A stretch of DNA of 64,000 nt. Origin: Holosporales bacterium. GTDB lineage: Bacteria; Pseudomonadota; Alphaproteobacteria; RUG11792. Made by a program: the position numbers and the translations under genes. This document shows positions 1-8,546 of this stretch, in pieces. Each line of letters opens with the position of its first letter. Position 1 is the first letter of the stretch. Location: NCBI GenBank assembly GCA_031269095.1, contig JAIRWI010000002.1:1-64000 (forward strand). The letters are read 5' to 3'. Under the pieces are notes generated by a model, which saw nothing but the letters and a program-made list of their open reading frames with translations, was not told the DNA's origin and made no database searches.

Positions 1-72
1 ACCTGCATTAGTACTGTTATTTATTCCAAGAAGACCTAATATGATAAACCCTTTATATATGTACTTGTTCAT
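1..72 (-). CDS. Secreted protein, 5' end only (cut by window edge)
   Basis: The first 24 codons of a minus-strand gene begin at 72 and run off the left edge. They encode a signal-peptide start, MNKYIYKGFIILGLLGINN followed by STNAG, which closely matches the start of the secreted repeat protein at 33676-34794 (MNKLTYKVLIILGFLGTNN). The ATG is preceded by a strong Shine-Dalgarno, AAGGAGGAAA, and farther upstream by a CtrA-like box and a TATAAT -10. The two genes are therefore likely paralogues at least in their export signal; what the mature protein does cannot be judged from this fragment. Confidence 0.75.
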   Translation of the reverse strand, partial: MNKYIYKGFIILGLLGINNSTNAG

Positions 73-101
73 AAAACTTGTTTCCTCCTTAATATGTTAT
101 A

Positions 102-138
102 ATTATATTCTATCATTAAAAGGTTAAAAAAGAGTTAA
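102..138 (-). promoter_or_regulatory. Promoter with CtrA-type box upstream of the left-edge secreted protein
   Basis: On the minus strand the sequence reads TTAA-N7-TTAACC (122-138), the consensus of the alphaproteobacterial cell-cycle regulator CtrA, then 14 bases and a TATAAT (102-107). The same architecture and spacing recur upstream of the secreted protein at 55647-56429, including the shared TTAACCTTT and TAGAATAT blocks. CtrA control is inferred from the motif; no ctrA gene is visible in this window. Confidence 0.5.
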
Positions 139-253
139 TGTTTGGGGGGAAGAACAAGATATATCTATACTTTTTATAAATACAAAAGAAAGTATGGTTT
201 AAATAGCACTTACAACTAATTAGAAAAAACATTAAGAGTACAAAAAATAAAAA

Positions 254-1333
254 TTATACATTAAACCTAAAATGCATAACATCCCCATCTTGGACAACAT
301 ATTCCCTGCCTTCTAACCTCAATTTTCCAGCGTTTTTTACCCCCACTTCTCCACCGAACTCTATATAGTTTTCCCAAAAAATTGTTTCAGCACAGATAAA
401 TCCACGTTCGAAATCTGTATGTATAACTCCCGCAGCTGCAGGGGATCTGGTGCCTTTTGTTATTGTCCATGCTTTAGATTCCTTAGGGCCTACGGTAAAA
501 TAGGTCAGAAGATCGAGTATGCTATATCCATTTTTAATAACTCTAGAAAGTCCGGTTTCATGAAGCCCAATGCTTTCTAGAAACTCGATTTTTTCCGGTT
601 CATTATCAAGCATAGCTATTTCAGATTCGATATTTGCTGAAATTATTACAATATTATTAGATTTTTTTTTCACAAGTTCTGTATATTTATTTCCATAGAC
701 AACATCGTTTTCACCAACGTTACATATATACAAAGAAGGTTTTGAAGTTATAAGTTGAAAAGATTTGAGTTGTTGCTTGTCAATATTCGCTTCTATCGCT
801 GCCTTTCCCTCTTTTAGTTTTTCGTACACAGGTTTTAAGCTTTCTAAAGTCTCTTTTGCTAATTTGTCTCCTCCTTTTGCTTTTTTTTCCAATCCTGGAA
901 TTCTGTTTTCAACACTTTGAAGATCGGAAAGAAGGAGCTCGGTTTCTATCACTTCTATATCAGACAGAGGATCAACCTTCCCAGAAACGTGGATTATATC
1001 ATTATCATCGAAGCATCTAACGACGTGAAGTATCGCATCGGTTTCTCTTATGTTTGAAAGAAATTTATTCCCGAGACCTTCACCATTGCTCGCTCCCTTG
1101 ACGATTCCTGCTATATCGACAAATTCGAGTTGTGTATGGACTATTTTTTGAGACTCAGCAACCCTCGCGAGCTGTTCCAATCTATCGTCAGGAACGGCTA
1201 CTCTCCCAATGTTTGGATCTATTGTACAAAAAGGATAATTAGCAGATTCTGCAGCAGCAGTTGAAGTCAGAGCATTAAACAAAGTAGACTTACCAACATT
1301 TGGTAAACCAACGATACCACAGTTGAACCCCAT
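254..1333 (-). CDS. ychF: Ribosome-binding ATPase YchF (OLA1/Obg-like family)
   Basis: The 359-residue product is full length for YchF. The P-loop GLPNVGKST lies near residues 9-17, a G3 motif [10 protein letters not shown] near 74, and the G4 position reads NVGEND instead of NKxD, the hallmark of this ATP-preferring branch of the P-loop GTPases. The C-terminal TGS domain, about residues 275-357, ends in a typical [10 protein letters not shown]. Known YchF proteins bind ribosomes and affect stress and redox responses. It lies 4 bases behind rpmG in the same direction, so the two, and perhaps tRNA-Gly upstream, probably share a transcript. Confidence 0.97.
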   Translation of the reverse strand: MGFNCGIVGLPNVGKSTLFNALTSTAAAESANYPFCTIDPNIGRVAVPDDRLEQLARVAESQKIVHTQLEFVDIAGIVKGASNGEGLGNKFLSNIRETDAILHVVRCFDDNDIIHVSGKVDPLSDIEVIETELLLSDLQSVENRIPGLEKKAKGGDKLAKETLESLKPVYEKLKEGKAAIEANIDKQQLKSFQLITSKPSLYICNVGENDVVYGNKYTELVKKKSNNIVIISANIESEIAMLDNEPEKIEFLESIGLHETGLSRVIKNGYSILDLLTYFTVGPKESKAWTITKGTRSPAAAGVIHTDFERGFICAETIFWENYIEFGGEVGVKNAGKLRLEGREYVVQDGDVMHFRFNV

Positions 1334-1337
1334 AAAA

Positions 1338-1505
1338 TTACTTTATTTTAGCTTCTTTAAAAATAACGTGTTTCCTAACAACTGGATCGTACTTTTTCAT
1401 TTCCATTTTATCTGGCTTCGTTCGAGGATTTTTTTTAGTTACATAAAAATATCCCGTATCTGCAGTACTTAGCATTTTTATCGCAATAACTGGACCTTTT
1501 GCCAT
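1338..1505 (-). CDS. rpmG: 50S ribosomal protein L33
   Basis: The 55-residue product begins [20 protein letters not shown], continues with [20 protein letters not shown] and ends in [13 protein letters not shown], the typical alphaproteobacterial L33 form that lacks the zinc-binding cysteines of the other L33 type. An AGAGAGG ribosome-binding site precedes the ATG. The gene is short and easily missed. It sits between tRNA-Gly (25 bases upstream) and ychF (4 bases downstream), all on the minus strand. L33 is a component of the large ribosomal subunit near the E site. Confidence 0.96.
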   Translation of the reverse strand: MAKGPVIAIKMLSTADTGYFYVTKKNPRTKPDKMEMKKYDPVVRKHVIFKEAKIK

Positions 1506-1530
1506 ATAAAACCTCTCTTTTTAAAAAACA

Positions 1531-1605
1531 TGGAGCGGGCGAAGGGATTCGGACCCTCGACCCCAACCTTGGCAAGGTTGTGCTCTACCCCTGAGCTACA
1601 CCCGC
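1531..1605 (-). tRNA. tRNA-Gly (anticodon GCC)
   Basis: The minus strand folds into a complete cloverleaf: acceptor GCGGGTG/CGCCCGC, D arm GCTC-AGGGGTA-GAGC, anticodon stem CAACC/GGTTG around TTGCCAA (anticodon GCC) and a T arm with TTCGAAT. The terminal CCA is encoded. It decodes GGC and GGU glycine codons. Confidence 0.97.
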
Positions 1606-1617
1606 TCAATGAACGTG

Positions 1618-1646
1618 ATCATAACATATGATATATATTCACGCAA
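1618..1646 (-). promoter_or_regulatory. Sigma70-type promoter of tRNA-Gly
   Basis: Minus strand TTGCGT (1641-1646), a 17-base spacer and TATGAT (1618-1623) lie 12 bases before the tRNA 5' end, the expected position for a tRNA promoter. It may also drive rpmG-ychF. Confidence 0.6.
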
Positions 1647-1653
1647 GATTTTC

Positions 1654-3309
1654 CTAAAATGGTCTCGGATCTGGAACAAATCTTTGTAATCTTGTATCTG
1701 CTGTCCTTCTTTCTCCGAAATCATCGCTAGAAATCCTGACTTTTATTAAAATTACAAGCTCAACGACTTGATCTTCTTCTTCAACTGCTCCAGTTAATCT
1801 GCCTAAAATTGGGAGGTCTTTCGCAAATGGAATTCCATTTTTATTCTTGGAAGAGCGGATTTCCATAAATCCTCCAAGAATCGCTACCTCTCCATTTTTC
1901 AGATTTAAAACGGAGGAAACTTCCCGAACTTCAATTACAGGAATTTTAGAAGGTTCATACTTTCCACTCTTACTATCTTCCATGGAACGGATAGCTATAT
2001 CCACAGCTGGGTCCGTTACTGTTCCAGATAACTTTGAAATCGTTGGCCTAAGAAAAAGTGTTATGGTTCCATTTTCCACATCAACTGACGGTTGGACAAA
2101 CATAACAAGACCTATAGGAACTGTATGAACTTCGCTTGAAACAGTTGTGCTATCGTGTCCATTTTCGCTTGTTGCATAAGACTTATCATAATTTAACCTG
2201 AAATACACATGATTCTCAGCAACTTTTAAAATTGCTGCTTGATTATTCATTGCTGTTATTCTTGGATTCGATACCGTTCTCATAGAGCCAAAATTTTCAA
2301 GCGCATTGAGGATGGTTCCCATATTTGTTGCTTTAAAATTCCCTGCAAAACTCGTCGTTGTAGAATCAATTGTCGTATTTTTTATATCAACAACTCCTGC
2401 CAAAAAGTTCCAATCTATTCCCCTTTTGTATTCATTTTTAAGAGTTACTTCTATAATTTTTGCTTCTATAAGAACCTGAGTTTCTGTAGATTTTTTTACC
2501 ATATCTATATACTGTTTTACATATTTTTGTACCTTAGAATTTGCGTTTACGGTTATAATCCCAGACTGCCGGTTTACCGAATACGACGACGCCGTTGTTT
2601 TATCGTTTCCTGTAATAACTTTGATACCATTATCAAGCTCTGCCCAAAAATCATTTTTAGTCTTAACAACAACACTACTATTTGCATTTCCCTCAGTCGA
2701 GGAAGATGATCCATTTGAAGATGTAACGCTATTCTTTTCCGATAAATCTCGACTAGTTGTTGAAGGTTGAGGAGACGCAGTCACCTGGGGAGCTGAAGAA
2801 ACTTCAGTTGAAATGGAAATCTTGTTTTCGCTATCTCTTGAAAAATTTAAAAACTGTAGGGTATATGTATTTGTATAAGGTATATCCTTAACAACTTTAA
2901 CAAAATTCCCAGTAATAGTATAGCGCAGATCGGCCAGATCACAAACTGCATCGAGTACTTCAATAAATGGCAAATCATGAGCAGAAAAAATAACGCTCGT
3001 ATTAATCGATGGATCTATTTGAAAATCTATTTTGAGTTTTTTGGCAGTTTCGTATAAAGCACTTTTTATTGGTAAAGTTTCATTCAGAGAAATAGAAACT
3101 TTCTGTTTAAGAAGTTCTGGTATTATAAATTCCGGTTCATTAGATTTTTTCCTCACAATAATTGGACTATTAAATTCATTCTCAATAGGACTAGTAAGTT
3201 CTTTAACTGAATTTGGGTCTATATCTTTTGATAGAAACTTTTTTTCTATATGTTTATCGCATGATGATAAAATCAATATTGTTATAATCGCGAGAGAAAC
3301 CTTTTTCAT
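1654..3309 (-). CDS. Secretin-like outer-membrane lipoprotein (MshL/PilQ/GspD superfamily)
   Basis: The 551-residue product begins with a lipoprotein signal (lipobox LILSSC, cysteine 17). An STN-like N0 domain follows at about 70-135 (LKIDFQIDPSINTSVIFSAH). A Ser/Thr-rich linker lies at about 165-215 and an N1/N2-like stretch at about 245-300 (VLIEAKIIEVTLKNEYKRGI). The C-terminal secretin domain, about 335-530, contains VSNPRITAMNNQAAI, the VPIG motif and LPILGRLTGAVEEED. Secretins form multimeric gated pores for type II secretion or type IV pili. The order of domains and short N-terminus most resemble MSHA-pilus MshL. No pilus ATPase or inner-membrane platform gene is adjacent; a prepilin-like gene lies 3 kb away at 6376. 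Which machine it serves is uncertain. Confidence 0.85.
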   Translation of the reverse strand: MKKVSLAIITILILSSCDKHIEKKFLSKDIDPNSVKELTSPIENEFNSPIIVRKKSNEPEFIIPELLKQKVSISLNETLPIKSALYETAKKLKIDFQIDPSINTSVIFSAHDLPFIEVLDAVCDLADLRYTITGNFVKVVKDIPYTNTYTLQFLNFSRDSENKISISTEVSSAPQVTASPQPSTTSRDLSEKNSVTSSNGSSSSTEGNANSSVVVKTKNDFWAELDNGIKVITGNDKTTASSYSVNRQSGIITVNANSKVQKYVKQYIDMVKKSTETQVLIEAKIIEVTLKNEYKRGIDWNFLAGVVDIKNTTIDSTTTSFAGNFKATNMGTILNALENFGSMRTVSNPRITAMNNQAAILKVAENHVYFRLNYDKSYATSENGHDSTTVSSEVHTVPIGLVMFVQPSVDVENGTITLFLRPTISKLSGTVTDPAVDIAIRSMEDSKSGKYEPSKIPVIEVREVSSVLNLKNGEVAILGGFMEIRSSKNKNGIPFAKDLPILGRLTGAVEEEDQVVELVILIKVRISSDDFGERRTADTRLQRFVPDPRPF

Positions 3310-3360
3310 GAAACTATGTTGTTTTTTGATATAGAATTACAAATAAAATTGTAAGTTATT

Positions 3361-4059
3361 ATGAAAAATATAAAAAGAATCATAAATTGGATTTTTTCTG
3401 ATAAATGTATTTCTTGTGGAAAGGAAGTTTCTTGTGAATCGTTTTTATGTGAAAAATGTTTTAAGGAAATTATTTTTATAGATTTCCCATATTGCAAATG
3501 TTGTGGAAAATTACTCCATAGCTCGTATAACAAAGAAATGTTATGTGATACATGTTCAAATTACGAAAGATATTTCAACAGCGGTCGTTCTCTATTTTTA
3601 TATAATAATATTTCAAAAAAAGTTGTTATGAGGATTAAAAAAGAAGCAGATGAACATGTTGCCAAAGTATGCGCCAATCTTTTGTATAAAAGATATGGAG
3701 ACCTTATAGCTGATGTGGATACAATAATCCCAGTTCCTTTGCATTTTTCTAGACTCCTTAGGAGAGGGTTTAATCAATCGAGTATAATAGCAAAACATAT
3801 ATCAAAACTATCAACTATCCCTTTGAGCTTTACGGAATTAAAAAGAATAAAAAAAACTGATTATCAAAAAAATAAAACAATAGAACAAAGAAAAAACAAT
3901 ACAAAAGGAGCATTTATAGCCCATTCTAGTTGTAAAAATAAAAGAATTCTTCTTGTAGATGATGTTATAACAACTGGAGCCACCATTTCTGAATGCTCGA
4001 AAACTCTCAAAGAGGAGGGAGCGAAAAGTGTAGTGTATCTGACAATAGCAACTACTTAA
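3361..4059 (+). CDS. comF: ComF family phosphoribosyltransferase-like protein
   Basis: The 232-residue product has the double zinc-finger N-terminus of ComF (CISCGK, CEKC, CKCCGK, CDTC within the first 65 residues) and a C-terminal type I phosphoribosyltransferase domain with the PRPP loop ILLVDDVITTGAT near 200. It also has the family segment PVPLHFSRLLRRGFNQS. ComF/GntX proteins support DNA uptake in competent bacteria, but many species keep them without known competence. It is divergent from the secretin gene (51-base gap) and its stop codon overlaps that of the convergent gene at 4056. Confidence 0.93.
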   Translation: MKNIKRIINWIFSDKCISCGKEVSCESFLCEKCFKEIIFIDFPYCKCCGKLLHSSYNKEMLCDTCSNYERYFNSGRSLFLYNNISKKVVMRIKKEADEHVAKVCANLLYKRYGDLIADVDTIIPVPLHFSRLLRRGFNQSSIIAKHISKLSTIPLSFTELKRIKKTDYQKNKTIEQRKNNTKGAFIAHSSCKNKRILLVDDVITTGATISECSKTLKEEGAKSVVYLTIATT

Positions 4060-4895
4060 CTCGCTTCTGCTTTTGACACAACCTCAATAATTTCTTCAGA
4101 AATCTTATTTAATAGAGAATTAAGTTCGCCTTCATCTTCGTCTGGAGAATGGGCTTCCATAGTTTTAAGAAAATCCTTTAATTGTTCTTTTTCTTTAAAA
4201 TATTTTACTATATCTGGCAAAATAAACTCCAGTGTCGGCATATATACGTGACCAATAGATAGTGAATAGGTTACTAAAAATTGGAGAGTACGTTCTAATT
4301 TTTCCTGCTCTTCTGAAAAAGACTCTTCAAGGAGAAAACTTTCTTTAGAATCGGATAAGATATCCGTTGCACTAGAATTTTCAGTTTCTTGTATTCCTTC
4401 CTTTTCAAGAACTTCATCTTGAGATCCTAATAGGCTAGTTTTGGATTGATCAGTTACGGGAGGTATTTCCTTAGAGGATTCTTCAGAAAAATAACATAAG
4501 GAGGATGGAGGTTTTGTTAAAAAAACCCAGATATTTTTTTTCTTAGTTTCTTCATTAGGAATATTACGAGTCTTAAGTTTCCCTGGAAGGGGGGCCAATC
4601 TTCCGAATCCCCTTTTTGCGGAATAATCTAGAATAGGACGAGTTTTTATGGGTATCCCCCAAGTAGCTTTTTTCTTAGTTTCTGCCCCATAAACATTAGA
4701 GATCTTAGTTTTATAAGCGAGTTGGGATAATCTTATTGAAGATTGTGTCACAGAATAAAATGGAGAAGAAAAAGGTCTTGTTAAAAAATAGGGATTTCTT
4801 TTTTCTAAACTTGGTTCAGGAGAGCTATAACCGTCTGATAATGTAAAAACTACAGGTAAAATCATAAACAAGATTTTGATCATAACGTATACCAT
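4056..4895 (-). CDS. Unrecognised secreted protein, acidic C-terminal half
   Basis: I do not recognise this 279-residue product. It has a signal peptide (MIKILFMILPVVFTLSDGYS if translation begins at the second methionine, 4880; the first is 4895). The next 110 residues are basic and contain three spaced segments of the form TKKK.W.., such as AETKKKATWGIPIKTRP and EETKKKNIWVFLTKPP, suggesting a degenerate short internal repeat. From about 140 on it becomes Glu/Ser-rich and then helical (YFKEKEQLKDFLKTMEAHS). No enzyme motif is visible. The gene is convergent with comF, with overlapping stop codons. Confidence 0.7.
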   Translation of the reverse strand: MVYVMIKILFMILPVVFTLSDGYSSPEPSLEKRNPYFLTRPFSSPFYSVTQSSIRLSQLAYKTKISNVYGAETKKKATWGIPIKTRPILDYSAKRGFGRLAPLPGKLKTRNIPNEETKKKNIWVFLTKPPSSLCYFSEESSKEIPPVTDQSKTSLLGSQDEVLEKEGIQETENSSATDILSDSKESFLLEESFSEEQEKLERTLQFLVTYSLSIGHVYMPTLEFILPDIVKYFKEKEQLKDFLKTMEAHSPDEDEGELNSLLNKISEEIIEVVSKAEAS

Positions 4896-4955
4896 GAAGT
4901 AGAATATAATTATATATTATATCAATACTTAATAAATTACAACAAAAATTGTTTT

Positions 4956-6212
4956 TTACAATATAAATACTTGTATTGGATTTTCTAATATTTGTTTAAT
5001 TCGCGATAAAAACAAAGCTGCATCCATTCCGTCAATGATTCTATGATCAATAGCGTAACCAATAGTTAAAGTATATCCCACCACTATATTATCATTATCA
5101 TCGACAATTGGTCTTTTCATAATCCTTGGAACGGATATTATACTCGCTTGAGGTGGATTAATTATTGAAAAAAAACTATCAATATCTATCATTCCAAGAT
5201 TGGATACAGTTATCCCCCCTCCAGTGTATTCTATTGATTTTATCGTATTATTTTTACATTTTTCTGCAAGTGATCTGATCTCCATACCTATTTCTTTTAA
5301 ACTTTTTTTATCTGCATTTCTTATAACTGGGCTGTATATTCCTCCTTTAACAGCAACAGCAATTGATATATCTACATCATCGTATCTTTTGATAATTCCA
5401 TCACTGTTCCAAGTTGAATTTATTTGTGGCATTTGGGACATTACCATTGCGATCGCTTTCACTACAAACTCATTAGCCGTTATTTTGACATCTAAATTTG
5501 GACTGTTTTTCAAAGAGGTTAATATTTTCGAAAGCATCGAAACATTTGCTGTTACGCTCATATAAAAATGCGGAACTTCTTGCTTACTTTTAGTTAACTT
5601 TTCGGCAATTACCATCCGTAAACTGCTTGCTCTTTCTTCAGTGAAGATAGTTTCTGAAGGGGGGGGCATATTGTTATTATTATGAGGCAGTGACTCACAA
5701 TATTCCAGAACATCGTTTTTAATGATTCTTCCTCCGGGGCCAGATCCACCGCCTAAGATAGTGTTTAGATCAATCCCATATTCAAGAGCAATCCTTTTTG
5801 CTAGAGGACTTGCTAAGATCTTATCTCCCTTTTTTGTAGTAACTAATGAATCGTCTCTGTCAGTTACTGCGGCATATGTTGCAGAGTTTTTCGTTATTTC
5901 TCCTTTTTCAGAGAGCTGAGATTGTCTAGCGTTTAAAAGAACAAAATCTTCAACATCCTTATCTGTGTCACCTTTTTGTTTAATAACTGCAATTGGTGTT
6001 TTAACTTGAATATTATGGGATCCTTCTTCAACAAGAATTCTGGATAACTCTCCTTTTTGTAGAGCTTCAACCTCCATTGTTGCCTTATCTGTGTCTATTT
6101 CTGCGACAACATCTCCGATCTCAATTTGATCTCCTATACTTTTACACCATTTAACAAGATTCCCCATCTCCATTGTGGGACTAAGCGATGGCATTGTTAT
6201 AAAAACCGGCAT
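4956..6212 (-). CDS. pdhC: Pyruvate dehydrogenase E2, dihydrolipoyl acetyltransferase
   Basis: The protein has one N-terminal lipoyl domain (MPSLSPTMEMGNLVKW; lipoylated lysine in DTDKATMEVE), a peripheral subunit-binding domain near 145-180 (ASPLAKRIALEYGIDLN, GPGGRIIKNDV) and a catalytic acyltransferase domain ending in the active-site motif DHRIIDGMDAA. It transfers the acetyl group to CoA in the pyruvate dehydrogenase complex. The reading frame is open to 6257 (433 residues), but I prefer the methionine at 6212 (418 residues) because the lipoyl domain normally starts there. No E1 or E3 gene is adjacent, unlike the common pdhABC order. Confidence 0.94.
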   Translation of the reverse strand: MPVFITMPSLSPTMEMGNLVKWCKSIGDQIEIGDVVAEIDTDKATMEVEALQKGELSRILVEEGSHNIQVKTPIAVIKQKGDTDKDVEDFVLLNARQSQLSEKGEITKNSATYAAVTDRDDSLVTTKKGDKILASPLAKRIALEYGIDLNTILGGGSGPGGRIIKNDVLEYCESLPHNNNNMPPPSETIFTEERASSLRMVIAEKLTKSKQEVPHFYMSVTANVSMLSKILTSLKNSPNLDVKITANEFVVKAIAMVMSQMPQINSTWNSDGIIKRYDDVDISIAVAVKGGIYSPVIRNADKKSLKEIGMEIRSLAEKCKNNTIKSIEYTGGGITVSNLGMIDIDSFFSIINPPQASIISVPRIMKRPIVDDNDNIVVGYTLTIGYAIDHRIIDGMDAALFLSRIKQILENPIQVFIL

Positions 6213-6375
6213 ACTATTTAAACACTTAAATTTATAAAGACTGCACGATTCTATCATATGTTATCCGCGTTGAGTAGATTGGAATTTGTATTGTTCTCAC
6301 AAAAGTTATTTATAACAAAATATTTTATATTGCTATAACATTTTATATAAATCGTTTTACAAAAACATAAACGTA

Positions 6376-6894
6376 ATGAAAAGGTATCTCGAAGGGTTTT
6401 CCTTAATAGAAGTTTCTATTAGTCTTTTGATCGTTGGTATAATCTCTACTATTTGCGTTTCACAATTATCTTCATATCTATCTATTGAAAGACTGAGAAA
6501 AACGGAATCTCACTGTGATATTGTAGTTAATTCAATAGGGGCTTATGCCAAAATTAAAGGAACCTTACCTTCGGCGACCAATATTGATAGCTCAAATGGT
6601 TTTGGGATTGTTCCTTTTGAAACGCTTGGAATTATGGAAAAATTTGTTAAAGATGGGTATGGAAATTGGTTTCTTTATAAAACTAATCCAGATTTTAATA
6701 AAACAACTTCAAGCAATAAAACCCTCGGGATATCTGGTTTTAAAGGGATTACAAATGATATGGTGGCTTTTATTATAAAATCAGTTAATCCCAAGACAGG
6801 AAGTGAAATATATAGCGTCTGGTATAGTAAAATAAACTTCCAGTCAATGTTTCCAGCCAGAAAAAACACCATTCCAAGTAGTGTAATTGATTAA
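6376..6894 (+). CDS. Type IV prepilin / pseudopilin-like protein
   Basis: The 172-residue product carries a class III signal: a short basic leader MKRYLEG, cleavage after Gly7 giving Phe1, then SLIEVSISLLIVGIISTIC with Glu at mature position 5. This signature directs cleavage and methylation by prepilin peptidase and assembly into a pilus or type II secretion pseudopilus. The globular part (SHCDIVVNSIGAYAKIKGTLP, KDGYGNWFLYKTNP) recalls minor pseudopilins but was not matched to a subfamily. A dispersed repeat begins directly after its TAA stop. It may work with the secretin at 1654. Confidence 0.8.
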   Translation: MKRYLEGFSLIEVSISLLIVGIISTICVSQLSSYLSIERLRKTESHCDIVVNSIGAYAKIKGTLPSATNIDSSNGFGIVPFETLGIMEKFVKDGYGNWFLYKTNPDFNKTTSSNKTLGISGFKGITNDMVAFIIKSVNPKTGSEIYSVWYSKINFQSMFPARKNTIPSSVID

Positions 6895-6999
6895 TATACT
6901 CATTTTAATCGGTAAGGGGTGTTTTTTTAAAGCTGTCCCCCCCTGGAATTATAGGGGGTGGTATTTTTGTTAATATTAATGTTAATTGGCTTAACTATA
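6895..6999 (+). repeat. Dispersed inverted-terminal repeat, subtype B, full copy
   Basis: This is one of about 15 related copies in the window. It starts TATACTCATTTTAATCGG, carries the subtype B core (run of T, AAAGCTGT..CCTGGAATTA, GGTATTTTTGTTAAT) and ends GGCTTAACTATA. The two ends are imperfect inverted repeats. It begins on the base after the prepilin stop codon. Confidence 0.75.
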
Positions 7000-7078
7000 C
7001 ATCATGAATGCAATTTTTCAAAAATAGAAACATACCAGAAATTCTGTCTGACAGTAAGTAGGTATCTATACACAACCT

Positions 7079-7157
7079 TATATTCATTTTAGTCGGTAGG
7101 GGGTGTTTTTTTAAAGCTATTCTCCCTTGGAATTACTGGGAGTTTCGGCATTTTTGT
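7079..7157 (+). repeat. Dispersed repeat, subtype B, truncated by a second insertion
   Basis: It starts TATATTCATTTTAGTCGG and matches the copy at 6895 through CATTTTTGT, then stops where a subtype A copy in the opposite orientation begins. The lost right end is not found beyond that copy. Confidence 0.65.
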
Positions 7158-7267
7158 TATAGCTGTTCCAGCTAATATTGATATCGACAAATGTACCTAA
7201 AACATCAGTAGTTCTTGGGATAGGTTTTAAAAAATTATCTCTTCGCTCTAACTGGAGAGAGAGTATA
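7158..7267 (-). repeat. Dispersed repeat, subtype A, reverse orientation
   Basis: It reads TATAGCTGTTCCAGCTAA at its left end and GAGAGAGAGTATA at its right. The core GTACCTAAAACATCAGTAG.TTCTTGGGATAGG is near-identical, as the reverse complement, to the copies at 20527, 32093 and 43275. It lies downstream of the cysteine desulfurase gene. Confidence 0.75.
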
Positions 7268-7299
7268 TTATTGAAGTTAAGTAAAACAATTATAAACCA

Positions 7300-8499
7300 T
7301 CACCTATGGCATATAGAATCTTTAAAAACACTATTAACATCAATGCCATTTTTAATCATCTCCCAAAGAGGACTCATTTTTCTAAGTTTTTTTGTCGCTG
7401 CTACTAAATCTTCTATTGCAATGTTAATATCGCTTTCCGATGTGTTTTTACCAATAGAGATACGAAGGGAAGATTGTGCAATATCTGGCAGAACATTCAT
7501 CGCTTCTAAAACGTGCGAAATAGTGAGCCTGTTAGAAGTGCAAGCTGAGCCAGAAGAGATACATATTCTAGAAGCCTCCATCATAAGAGCCTCTCCTTCG
7601 CACCCCCTAAAACTTATATTAACAATGCCAGGATAGTTTGAGGGGTTTTCTCCGTTTATATAGATTTCTTCAAGGTTTTTTCTAATTCCATTAACTAAAA
7701 TGGTCCTAAGATTTTCTATGTGCTTAAGATTATCTAAAATTTCTTGATTCGTAATATTACAGGCAGCACAAAATCCTATACAAAGAGGAACTGGGATTGT
7801 ACCACCCCTTATGCCAAATTCTGGGTCAGCATTAGTTTCGCCCTTTTGTTTAATAAGTTTATAGTGTTTTCTATTAAAATAAACAAGCCCAACCCCTTTA
7901 GGACCATAAATTTTATGTCCAGAAGCACTTATAAAATCGCATTCAAGATTTTTAACATCTATTGGAACCTTGCAAAGTGCCTGAGTTGCGTCAATGTGCA
8001 GAAGTGCTCCGTGTTCATGACATATTTTTGATATTTCTTTAACGTTTTGGACGACTCCTGTTTCGTTGTTAATAAAACAAATAGAAACAAGTTTTGCCTC
8101 GTGTTTAACAATGTTTTCACGTAATAGGTTATGGTCTAGCAAGCCATTTGGTAAAACATCTAAAAACACAGAGTTTTTAACTAAATTGCAGGATTCAAAT
8201 ACTGATTTATGTTCTGTTTTTAAGGTTATTATTACATTTTCTTTAGAACAAACTCTTTCTATTACTATTCTAGTGGACTCTGTGGCTCCGCTTGTAAAAA
8301 CAATTTCATCAAATTCAGCATTAATAATAGCTGCAATCTTTTCTCTAGCGAGGGACAAATCCTCAAAAGCGCTTAATCCATAATAGTGCGATGAGCTTGA
8401 ATTACCGAATTTTTCTCCAAAATATGGTAACATTTCCGCCAAAACCCTTTCGTCACACGGGGTCGTCGCTGCATAATCCAGATATATTGGCTTAAACAT
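7300..8499 (-). CDS. Cysteine desulfurase (IscS/NifS class)
   Basis: The 399-residue PLP enzyme (aminotransferase class V) begins IYLDYAATTPCDERVLAEM. The PLP-binding lysine lies in SASGHKIYGPKGVG near 205, the active-site loop cysteine in SSGSACTS near 332, and a PLP-contact His in LHIDATQ. It removes sulfur from cysteine for Fe-S cluster and tRNA thiolation. Its short SSGSACTS loop region and GIRGGTIPVP segment fit the NifS/IscS group, not SufS. No iscU, iscA or iscR neighbour is present, so I leave the symbol blank. An AGGTGAA ribosome-binding site supports the start; the gene is divergent from the peptidase gene at 8547 (47-base gap). Confidence 0.93.
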   Translation of the reverse strand: MFKPIYLDYAATTPCDERVLAEMLPYFGEKFGNSSSSHYYGLSAFEDLSLAREKIAAIINAEFDEIVFTSGATESTRIVIERVCSKENVIITLKTEHKSVFESCNLVKNSVFLDVLPNGLLDHNLLRENIVKHEAKLVSICFINNETGVVQNVKEISKICHEHGALLHIDATQALCKVPIDVKNLECDFISASGHKIYGPKGVGLVYFNRKHYKLIKQKGETNADPEFGIRGGTIPVPLCIGFCAACNITNQEILDNLKHIENLRTILVNGIRKNLEEIYINGENPSNYPGIVNISFRGCEGEALMMEASRICISSGSACTSNRLTISHVLEAMNVLPDIAQSSLRISIGKNTSESDINIAIEDLVAATKKLRKMSPLWEMIKNGIDVNSVFKDSICHR

Positions 8500-8546
8500 G
8501 TATTCACCTAATTACCATTGCTTTTGTTTATGATAATATATACCAA

